Shown: piece by piece, positions 56,484-64,000 of the stretch
How the letters are laid out: each line of letters starts with the position of its first letter
How positions within the stretch are numbered: position 1 is the first letter of the stretch
NCBI GenBank assembly: GCA_024449915.1
Contig: JAMZAV010001462.1
Span: 62,001 to 126,000 of the forward strand
Direction of reading: 5' to 3'
DNA length: 64,000 nucleotides
From: Sweltsa coloradensis
Taxonomy: Eukaryota > Arthropoda > Insecta > Plecoptera > Chloroperlidae
Notes under the pieces: model-generated
Database searches by the model: none
The model's input: only the letters and a program-made list of their open reading frames with translations
Told to the model about the DNA's origin: nothing
Made by a program: the position numbers and the translations under genes

Positions 56484-57589
56484 CCTATTCAAAAATGTAA
56501 CAAAGAAGTAAGGAAGAAGTGCTCAAATGTCCACGTCATTAGAAATCAACGTAGGCCCTACATGTTTTGTTTTTACTATAATATAGTACGTTAAATTAAA
56601 TTTAAATGTGATCATAGGAATATAGGAAACAATATACATTTTTCAATCATGGCGGCCATTTTGAATTGTAAGGGATATTTTTCTTGGCTCCCCCACTGTA
56701 AACCATATACAACATCTTGAAAATGTTTTGGCCAAGTGGCCACTTTTATCATTTGCCGTCTATTTACATTCGAAATAGGAAACAATACACATTTAAAAAT
56801 CATGGCGACCATTTTGAATCGTAAGTGAAATTTTTCTTGGCTCCCCCACTATAAACCATACACAACATCTTGAGAGTAATTTTGCCAAGTGGCACCTTTC
56901 TATCATTATTTACCGTCTGTTAACATTCGAAATTGGATACTAATAAGGTACGCAATTGTAATTCGTGGCGGCCATTTTGGATCGTAAGGGCTGTTTTGCT
57001 TGGCTCCCCCTCTGTAAACCTTCATTATCATCTAAAAAAAAAACGTTTTGCCAATGGACACCTTCCTATCATTATTTGCCGTCTTTTTACATTAAAAATC
57101 AGAAGATAATTTGATACACCATATCATTCATGGCCGCCATTTTGAATTGTAAGAGGTATTGTTCTTGGCTCCCCCTCTGTAAACTTTTTCTATAATCTTA
57201 AGAAGAGCCTTGTGCTAAGTGGCACCTTTTTATCATTATTTTCAGTATGTTTATATTCCAAAAATTAAATAATACATATCTTTCAAACATGGCGGCCATT
57301 TTGAATCGGTAACGGTCATTTTTTATGGCTCCCCCACTGTAAACCATTTGTAACATCTTAAGAATTTTTTTGCCATGTAGCACCTTCCTAACATTATTTA
57401 CCGTCTTTTTACACTCAAAATAGGTAAATAATAGGCCTATTCATTCATGGCCGCCATTTTGAATCCTAAGGGACATTTTTCGTGGCTCCCCTTCTGTATC
57501 GCTTTTCTTTGACCTTATGAACATTTTTGCCAAGTGAAACCTTCCTACTATTTTTTGCCGTTTTATTTTGTGAACAACCCAGACTAACA

Positions 57590-57665
57590 CACATCATCAT
57601 CATTATCCATTGCTGTTTCCTGCTTCTGACAGGGTCAGCTTGGGTTTAGCAACCAAATTTTTCCA
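57590..57665 (-). repeat. LINE 3' end fragment
   Basis: The reverse complement reads AAGTGGAAAAATTTGGTTGC, then AAACCCAAGCTGACCCTG and ATGGATAATGATGATG, matching the LINE end at 14505-14580. Confidence 0.75.
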
Positions 57666-57737
57666 CTTCTTGTTGTGTTGTTGTGACTGTTGCCAACAGT
57701 CACAACAAATAGCAGTTTAGTAAAGGTTTGTTCTGTT

Positions 57738-57810
57738 GTCCTGGTGGCTCAATTGGTAGAGCTATGGCACGTTAAGCCGGAGGTTCTGGATTCGAACCCC
57801 AGTCGGGGCA
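57738..57810 (+). tRNA. tRNA-like sequence (anticodon GTT), degenerate
   Basis: 73 nt with the layout of a tRNA: acceptor stem pairs allowing G-T, D stem GCTC/GAGC, loop with GG, and TTCGAAC T loop. The anticodon stem has one mismatch (A27-G43) and the T stem one (A53-C61). Probably the polymerase III head of a SINE-like repeat rather than a working tRNA. Confidence 0.6.
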
Positions 57811-58033
57811 AACTTTTACGACAACTGCTATGAATCAATAACTATGTCCTTAAAGCGGGCTTATGCTTAAAAACCTTGTATTCATACTACCCAACTCATG
57901 GGAGATGAGATGTGATTGGATTTATCCATGTGATCTTTCAGATTTGACAGCTACATTGCAGTCTTCTGTTGGATTTATGTCATAGAAGTCAACAGTCACA
58001 ACAATTAGCAGTTTAGTAAAGGTTTGTTCTGTT

Positions 58034-58106
58034 GTCCCGGTGGCTCAATTGGTAGAGCTATGGCACGTTAAGCCGTAGGTTTTGGGTTCGAACCCCAGTC
58101 GGGGCA
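58034..58106 (+). tRNA. tRNA-like sequence (anticodon GTT, asparagine), intact fold
   Basis: 73 nt; all four stems pair: acceptor GTCCCGG/TCGGGGC with two wobble pairs, D stem GCTC/GAGC, anticodon stem ATGGC/GCCGT, T stem TTGGG/CCCAG, and the T loop TTCGAAC is perfect. Loop ACGTTAA gives anticodon GTT but has C at position 33 instead of the near-universal T. Given that the whole 296-bp unit is repeated and has relatives elsewhere, a SINE-like origin is more likely than an Asn tRNA gene. Confidence 0.6.
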
Positions 58107-58135
58107 AACTTTTAAGACAACTGATATGAATCAAA

Positions 58136-58797
58136 AATATTAATATTATTATTATTATTATTATTGTTTGCACACATCTACTTTGAATTCTCCCCGCCTG
58201 AATTACTCTCCTTTCATAATTCACCTCTCCTTCAATAGGTGTCGTGCGCATTCTATTATTCACAAAATGCTGACTGAAATTTTCTCGCCCGCTCTGAGAT
58301 TGTCACCGCGGTCAGCTCTCGGTGCCCAGCGCATTTAACTCTCCACGCGTCACGTACACAAGTGCAGTGAGTCTGTCTCTCCTCGCCACGTTAAACTACG
58401 TGTGCATTCGTCTCAAAACTCTTGCCTCTCTCTGGGCAATTCACGTGTGTGTTTATTTATATTATATTAACATTACTCTCGCAAGTTTTAGTGTAAGTTT
58501 TTAAACTAGTGCACCATTCCAAGCTGTTCCACACGTCCAGTGGTGTACGGCCTGCCCGCCCGTGTTCACCTACGGTCACGTCGTTGTGTACGTCCAACAA
58601 CACTCCTATATCAAGTAAGTGATTAATAGCTCTGTTCACGGCACTCTTTCTCTGGTTATAACTAACCAATATTCCACAATATTTACTCCAATACAGTCCA
58701 CTCCTATCGAGCTATACTGCTTCATTATCTAGTGAAGTTTAGGACTCACTCGCCTTTACTTCTAGGTCGCATCCTCGCCCTTGCCCCAACAATTATG

Positions 58798-58845
<48 letters not shown>

Positions 58846-59195
58846 TTATTGGATGTATTTCATACAAACTTGGTCAAAACCGGAGCTAACATGTTGTACG
58901 GACTTACGTCAAGTACTTCCATGTGTATTACCTATATTACATACCTACATTATTACTTTGTCTTAACTCTAACTAAAATAAGTCATTTATAATATAGTTT
59001 GTAGATGATGTTTTCTTTCTGCTGTGTACGGTCGTGGCCGATTTCTCGTCGCCATCCTAGCATTTGCTCTTCGGACTATGGGAAACCACGAAAACCATGT
59101 CAGGATGGAAGCTGTCTCGGAATCTCGAAGTATCATTCTTAGTTTAGAAATTTACGAACTATTCTACACGTGTTGAGTATTACTGCCTTTTGAGT
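58136..59195. other. non-coding stretch with ATT microsatellites
   Basis: (ATT)n at about 58140-58165 and a longer (ATT)n run at 58798-58845. Short ORFs have no recognisable domain. Nothing else identified. Confidence 0.6.
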
Positions 59196-59792
59196 CTAGA
59201 TGTAAACATTGGGTGGAAGATCTAGTTGTTTAATGCTTTCATGTAGCTTCTTCGGTATGATGCCGTTGGCCGATATTACGAATGGGATTGTATTTACCTT
59301 TTTCTGTTTCCACATCTTCTTGATCTCAATTGCAAGTTCACTATACTTGTCAATTTTTTTCTTCCATGTAGTCTCGACGTTATGGCACATTGGGACAGCA
59401 ACGTCAATAAGGGTAGTTTCTTGTTTCTTCTTGTCAATTATAATTATATCCGGTCTGTTGTGATGTATAGTTTGGTCTGTTATAACTGTGCGGTCGTAAT
59501 ATAATTTGAAATCTTTGCTATCTAGTACTTTCTCCGGTTTGTATTTGTAGTAAAGTGTGTGAGTATCAATGAGGTTGTACTTGATTGCTAGTTTTTGGTG
59601 AATAATGTTAGCTACTTGGTTATGTCTGTAGAGGTAATCCGTTTGACATAGTGACTTGCACCCAGATATGATGTGTTCGATTGTTTCACCCCTTTCACTA
59701 CATTTTCTACATTGATCGTTTACTGTCGCATCTTGTATAATGTATTTTTTATAATTTTTCGTTGCAATCACTCTGTCTTGAATAGCCAGCAT
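59196..59792 (-). CDS. LINE C-terminal piece: zinc knuckle and restriction-like endonuclease
   Basis: Frame of 198 codons, the intact end of the broken LINE ORF. A CCHC knuckle CRKCSERGETIEHIISGC (CX2CX7HX4C) is followed by YRHNQVANIIH. RPDIIIIDKKK then TLIDVAVP fits the PD-(D/E)XK-type nuclease found C-terminal to the RT in R2-like LINEs (catalytic D in RPD and in IDV). It continues to KLHESIKQL and a stop. The upstream frame continues past the piggyBac insertion at 59852. Confidence 0.82.
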   Translation of the reverse strand: MLAIQDRVIATKNYKKYIIQDATVNDQCRKCSERGETIEHIISGCKSLCQTDYLYRHNQVANIIHQKLAIKYNLIDTHTLYYKYKPEKVLDSKDFKLYYDRTVITDQTIHHNRPDIIIIDKKKQETTLIDVAVPMCHNVETTWKKKIDKYSELAIEIKKMWKQKKVNTIPFVISANGIIPKKLHESIKQLDLPPNVYI

Positions 59793-59851
59793 AAAACCTT
59801 CTGTTTCTCCAAATAGTTCCCCGTTGTTTAACCACCTATTTGATGCTTTAA

Positions 59852-60574
59852 CCCTTTAAGCGCTGGGTTTTCTGGCATCGGTCACACGCCCTGGGCAGAG
59901 TTCTTTTTTAAAAAATGTAATGATTTACAATCGGAATAGGCCTGTGTTCACTCGATTCCCCGAAAGTAAAGTTCTCTAAATCGTGCTCGTCTTCATCATA
60001 ATCAAAAATTAATCTTCTTACCTTGTTTGATCGAATAGGCCTAGATGTTGTCTTAGAGCAAAGCAAGAGTGGACGACACACGGCAACATGTTCTGTTGTA
60101 GGCCTCGGTAAAGACTTACTTTCCTGATTACTTGATAGATCTTGGTCACTGTTATCACTTCCTTGATCATAAATAGAGCTCACATCACTGACACACGGTT
60201 CTTCATCGGATTCAGCTGTCAAAATTATCTCCGCAATATCGTCTGTTGAAATGATTTTATGTCGGCGCGAAGTCAAGTTCCGTTTAGCCATGCTCACTCG
60301 AGGCGCGCGCCTTTGACAATGAAACTGGTAACACGACATCAAACATTCACGCTCGTTTCAAAAACACCGACAATCGAAATGTTGCACTTGAAGCTTCATC
60401 ACTTTGCCGTAATATGTCGCAAGCGTGTCCAATTTACCAGACGTCGAGATCTACAATATAGCGTCTTAAATTAATTACAAAAAAAACCGGGAGAAGTAAA
60501 ACGCGTATACGCGGGAGTGGCCTAGCAGCGACCTCGCCTAAGCCCGCGTATACGCGGGCGTGGCGCTTAAAGGG
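59852..60574. mobile_element. piggyBac-like non-autonomous element with transposase N-terminus
   Basis: 723 bp; ends CCCTTTAAGCGC and CCCTTTAAGCGC are exact inverted repeats and TTAA flanks both sides (59848-59851 and 60575-60578). A 144-codon minus-strand frame at 60342-59908 is acidic and serine-rich (LTAESDEEPCVSDVSS, DQGSDNSDQDLSSN), as in the disordered N-terminus of piggyBac transposases. The DDD catalytic domain is absent. Inverted TATACGCGGG motifs lie near the right end. Confidence 0.9.
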
Positions 60575-60914
60575 TTAATATCTACGTGACCTTTGTGTAG
60601 TTCATCATAATGTCTCTAGTGTAGGGTCTTTTCTGAGAGACGTAACTCTTTTGAAGCGTCAGTTATGAGTTTCCCTTGTAGATTGACATTTTCGTTTGCT
60701 AGATTGAGTGGAGTTAATGATTTGTCAGCTTGCACCACAGCCCTATGCAGTGTTGATTGGTTGCTCTTTGTAAAAAAATATTTTCTTAAAATGTCTAGTT
60801 GTTTAAAATATAAGTTGTTCAGATCGATTAGGCCTCGTCCTCCTTGTTCTCTTGGAAGTGTCAATCTCTCTATTGCTGATTTAGGATGATGCATTCTGTG
60901 TTTGGTAAGTGTAG

Positions 60915-61231
60915 TCTCTCTTCTTCTTCTCTTATGCCCACATTGACATATCTATGTCATCATGTGTCTTGACAACCAGTAAAGATAGGACTCCTGTTCC
61001 CTCCTGTCCATACCCCCTGGCATTTCCCCATAGTGTCCTTTCAATGTAGCGCATCTAAATAGATGTTGTCTGTCCTGTGTTCCATCACCACAGAGTTTAC
61101 ACATGCTGCTCTCCATCACACCTATTCTATGTAAGTGCTTTGCTAGCAAGTCATGGCCGGTATCTAGTCTAAACTGTGCTGTTGTAGTTCTTCTCCTATA
61201 ATGGTTTGTCCTATCATTATCAGTATGTCAG
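60915..61231 (-). pseudogene. second LINE fragment inserted in the RLE LINE
   Basis: The minus strand reads RRRTTTAQFRLDTGHDLLAK, then HLHRIGVMESSMCKLCGD and DRQHLFRCATLKGHYG. This is the C-terminal RNase H/zinc segment typical of Jockey-like LINEs, different from the host LINE, whose reading resumes on both sides. Boundaries are approximate; the target duplication is not clear. Confidence 0.7.
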
Positions 61232-61899
61232 TTAATCATCAGTATGAGTTAATATTTCCAACGCGTGGATGTCTGTCTGCGTCCATTTAATGATTCCGAA
61301 TGAATATGTCAGTACTGGTATAGCATATGTATTTATTGCTGTGATCTTGCTTTTACCGTTTAGTTGCGTCTTGAGGATAGATTTTAGTCGCTTCTTGTAT
61401 GTATCTATCAATTTTTCTTTCATTACTTTATGTTCAATTCTTGCAGCTTGTGAGAATCCTAAATATTTGTATACTTCGTTATCATTCATTACTCCAATAC
61501 TATTTCCATCATCCAGCTGGAACTCTTCTGCCTGCGTAACCTTACCCTTTTCGATATGTAGCGTCTTACACTTGTCTACTCCAAACTCCATGCAGATATC
61601 TTGACTAAATTCAAATGTAGTATTGATTAAACTGTTTAGTTGAACAAAATTTGATGCATATAACTTTAGGTCATCCATGAAGAATAGGTGAGAAATTGTG
61701 TGACATACCATATTATTGTCCTTAATTTTAAATCCGTATGTAGATTCATTAAGCATATGCGACAGTGGGTTTAATGACAGACAAAACCATAATGCGCTAA
61801 ATGAGTCACCTTGGAAAATGCCACGTTTAATTTGGATTGGATCTGTAGTTATTTGCTGGTTTTTCATATTTAGTTTTAGTGTTCTCCATGTCTTCATTA

Positions 61900-62490
61900 A
61901 GTGCGGCGCACAATTGGCATAGCATAAGCGTAGCACAACGCAAGCGCAACATAAGCGCAACACAAGGAATGTAGGCGTGCACAATTGTCATAACGGAAGG
62001 GTGGCGTAAAGAAACTACAAGGCTGTGTAAAGTTTTAGAAGGCTCGTGATCAGATGACTGCACGTCAACTTTGTGTTTGACATTTCGTCTTTGAAACCAT
62101 TTGCAGTAGCCTATTATTATAGAGATGCGGATATTGCCTTTTACATAATTAACAGCTCGTCGCTAGACGTCGACTCAACTTCACACTCGATAATAACGTC
62201 GTCTACTGTAAGTACGTCCATGATTAATAATTTTACACTGACACAAACAACAACAAATGTGAATTTGATTTGAGTGAAAATGGGCGTTTGTGTTGAGTCG
62301 TGTTGTTTCTGGATTCCTATTGGTCAAACGCAAGCGCAAGCATAAGAAATATAAAATATAACCATCTCTTGCGCTGTGTTTCCGCGCCTACGCTATGCAT
62401 ACGTGAATTGTGTGTTCAAGCAGCCAGGTGCACTTGTTTATATTCCTTGCGTTACGCTACGCTTATGCTATGCCAATTGTGCGCAGCACT
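61900..62490. mobile_element. PIF/Harbinger-like MITE
   Basis: 591 bp; ends AGTGCGGCGCACAATTGGCA and AGTGCTGCGCACAATTGGCA extend as an inverted repeat of about 35 bp (through GCATAAGCGTAGC). Target duplication TTA on both sides (61897-61899, 62491-62493), as for PIF/Harbinger. ACGCAAGCGCAAGCATAAG words are repeated near the ends. The start of the 250-aa frame that runs into it (61984) is within the MITE and is spurious. Confidence 0.9.
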
Positions 62491-62535
62491 TTACTGTCTT
62501 AAAAAAGTTTACAATTACTGGGTTGATTTTATATA

Positions 62536-63433
62536 CAGTAAGAACTCTCTTATCCGAGTTGGATGAGACCGGGGGCACCTCGGATTTGCGAAAAACTCGG
62601 ATGGCGCGGTTCATTGGTTTATTTGCTCTCGTAGCATAGCCTGATATGGTAAAATGATATATGACACATGTAATGGATAAAGGAACATAAAATACACACG
62701 ATACACTTCATACAGGGTATTCTAAAATATGATTTAATAGCTTGTAAATCAAGCTCACAAACACACGTACACAATTAGGCCTACATGTCGTAATAAAAAC
62801 GTATGTCGCCTAAACTCGACGCAGTAGGCCTAGGCCTAGAATGCAAACATAGGCCTAGGCCTAGCTCTCTTTCTCATGTGGGAAAACCTCTCACTACTAT
62901 GCCCGCGCTGAAGCTCACGACGCAAGATAAGTCTGGGAAAGAAATAAGATAAGCCCAGGAATAACAATTCAATGCGTCGTGATTACGAATTTCGTGAATC
63001 AGTTGAAACATGATTGCATCTAGTTCCACAACGACCATCTTTGAACAGCTGTGTGTGAGATGAGATGGTTGGATCGTATGCGCACGCGCAGGCGCGCGAC
63101 GCACACTGATCTCTATATGCTCAGTAACACTGACGCTTACCGGCGATGCGCCCGACGCACACTGACCACTGAACTCTATATGCTCAGTGAACTGATGCAG
63201 ACTGCTCGAAAGTCGAGATATATCGCCGATCTATCTTCTTTGCACTCACTCGTAAGGCATGCCTTCAAATGTATGCGAGTACATTTAAAAAAGTGCGGCG
63301 CGGCGTCTGTAATTATTTTTATGTTTTATTTACGTATTTAAAACTTTAATTTTTTTTTTTTTTTTTTTTTTTTGGCGGCTCGGTTAACACGGTACATCGG
63401 ATAAGCGGAGATCGGATAAGAGGGTTCTTACTG
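62536..63433. mobile_element. pogo/Tigger-like element carrying a shared module
   Basis: 898 bp; ends CAGTAAGAACTCTCTTATCC and CAGTAAGAACCCTCTTATCC, TA on both sides (62534-62535 and 63434-63435). The interior 62872-63270 shares blocks (CTCACTACTATGCCCGCGCT, AGATAAGCCCAGGAATAACA, GCGTCGTGATTACGAATTT) with the hAT-like MITE at 46686-47556. A poly(T) run lies at 63350-63374. Confidence 0.92.
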
Positions 63434-63659
63434 TATTTGTAAAATCTGAATAAGCCATGTGTGTGGTGTTGAGTCATAAGCTTTCTTGTAGTCAATGTAG
63501 TTTACGTGAATATTCCTTTTCTTATTGTGTGCCTGGTTCATTACAGTAGAGTCGATGATGAGTTGTTCTTTACATCCCTGAGAGTTCTTACAGCATCCTT
63601 TTTGTTCCTCGGCCATGATATTGTATTCTTCGCAATGCTTATATACTTTATTTATTTAT

Positions 63660-63728
63660 TTATTATTATTATTATTATTATCATATTTATGTTCCAAATA
63701 ATGTATATTGCAAAGTATGTACAATAAA

Positions 63729-63796
<68 letters not shown>

Positions 63797-64000
63797 TTGT
63801 TATTATTATGGACTCGGTGGAAAATGTAAACATAAATAATATTGTCATGGTTGCTGCCTCTGTAACTAACTAACTAAAAAATGTTGTCTAAAAGAAAATA
63901 ATAAAACAATTTCTTATAGTACCACTTTTGTGGGCAGCCTTGTAAACTATAAACAAGTCATTATCATTATATTTTTAATCTTTTGAAATTAAATTTGAGA
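63660..64000. other. microsatellite-rich end of the window
   Basis: (ATT)n at 63661-63680 and a longer run at 63743-63796, with A-rich sequence between them. No gene recognised. Confidence 0.8.

Larger units (their letters stand above)
52799..57586. mobile_element. 4.8-kb palindromic element with tandem-repeat arms
   Basis: The inverted termini TAGTACAGGTTGTTCA (52799) and TAGTCTGGGTTGTTCA (ending 57586) start arms that are long reverse complements. Each arm carries units of about 160 bp, each with the phrase AAAATGGCGGCCATG: five in the left arm (about 52936-53590) and six in the right (about 56640-57465). Inside are the inverted gene fragments at 54000-55275. The termini begin with TA, so a Tc1/mariner-type TA target or no duplication is possible; superfamily unknown. 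It interrupts a LINE fragment at the left. Confidence 0.82.
57665..58135. repeat. 296-bp tandem unit containing a tRNA-like head
   Basis: The blocks CAACAGTCACAACAA..TAGCAGTTTAGTAAAGGTTTG followed by the tRNA-like sequence occur twice, 296 bp apart. The intervening part (CATACTACCCAACTCATGGG, CAGCTACATTGCAGTCTTCT) matches 46246-46400 in reverse complement. This is a tRNA-headed dispersed repeat. Confidence 0.8.
59196..63650 (-). mobile_element. RLE-type LINE broken by four later insertions
   Basis: The minus-strand coding pieces are collinear from right to left. 63616-63434 has CCKNSQGCKEQLIIDSTV and IDYKKAYDSTPHTWL (early RT); 62535-62494 is a short bridge; 61896-61232 has IKRGIFQGDSFSALWFC, HLFFMDDLKLYA and VDKCKTLHIEKGKV; 60900-60580 has HHPKSAIERLTLP and EQGGRGLIDLN; 59845-59196 is the C-terminus. 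They are separated by the pogo-like, Harbinger-like, second-LINE and piggyBac-like insertions. The FMDD catalytic box, the terminal zinc knuckle and the RPD..IDVAVP nuclease motif place it among LINEs with a restriction-like endonuclease (R2/R4/NeSL group). No full-length 5' end in the window. Confidence 0.85.

Noticed and set aside
58798..58845. possible CRISPR-like periodic repeat
   Set aside because: Pure ATT trinucleotide microsatellite without spacers; the organism is a eukaryote.

Overview
This is intronic, repeat-saturated DNA from an animal nuclear genome. The identifiable host gene most resembles vertebrate NUP210. The abundance of GGCCTA/CCTAGG-type low-complexity words, the 5S- and tRNA-derived SINEs, the Penelope-like elements and the many hAT, piggyBac and pogo-type non-autonomous elements suggest a marine invertebrate, most likely an echinoderm or another non-vertebrate deuterostome. 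The species is an inference; nothing in the window fixes it.

One host gene is supported: seven consecutive internal exons of the nuclear-pore membrane glycoprotein gp210 (NUP210) on the minus strand, between 50420 and 3256 (5' to 3': 50270-50420, 49092-49282, 43197-43535, 38079-38303, 29317-29557, 17261-17490, 3256-3423). All exon boundaries carry GT/AG signals and every junction is phase-compatible. Together they encode 515 residues of the C-terminal part of the lumenal region. The exons for the N-terminal part lie beyond 64000. The transmembrane segment and cytoplasmic tail were not found and probably lie to the left of position 1. Introns run from about 1 kb to about 14 kb.

Almost everything else that can be named is transposable-element DNA, much of it nested. 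Left to right: a 5S-rRNA-derived SINE inside a hAT-like remnant (2.0-2.8 kb); a small hAT-type MITE (3.66-3.86); a 541-bp hAT MITE and a foldback containing a CCTAGG-rich hAT element (9.6-11.9); a LINE interrupted by a hAT element that is itself interrupted by another (12.8-14.6); AT-rich foldbacks plus a 708-bp hAT MITE (14.9-17.2); a hAT MITE holding a TTAA-flanked near-perfect palindrome and a second hAT element (17.7-20.7); a decayed Penelope-like element and an inverted pair of hammerhead-like motifs (20.9-23.7); a Gypsy-type LTR retrotransposon with 398-bp LTRs that has lost its reverse transcriptase (23.8-27.9); more hAT, pogo-like, SINE and LINE pieces (28-43); a three-deep nest of DNA transposons (44.0-46.2); a 5S-SINE split by a hAT element (47.9-48.9); a second Penelope-like element with a 16-bp target duplication (50.6-52.3); a 4.8-kb palindromic element with arrays of about 160-bp units in its arms and a duplicated gene fragment at its centre (52.8-57.6); tRNA-like repeats (57.7-58.1); and an endonuclease-bearing LINE cut into collinear pieces by piggyBac, Harbinger and pogo-type insertions and a second LINE (59.2-63.6).

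The target-site duplications allow much of the insertion order to be read directly. No CRISPR array, operon, phage or bacterial defence locus was seen. I did not find a convincing new biological system. The most unusual objects are the long palindromes, the hammerhead-like inverted pair and the sharing of internal modules between MITEs with unrelated ends.
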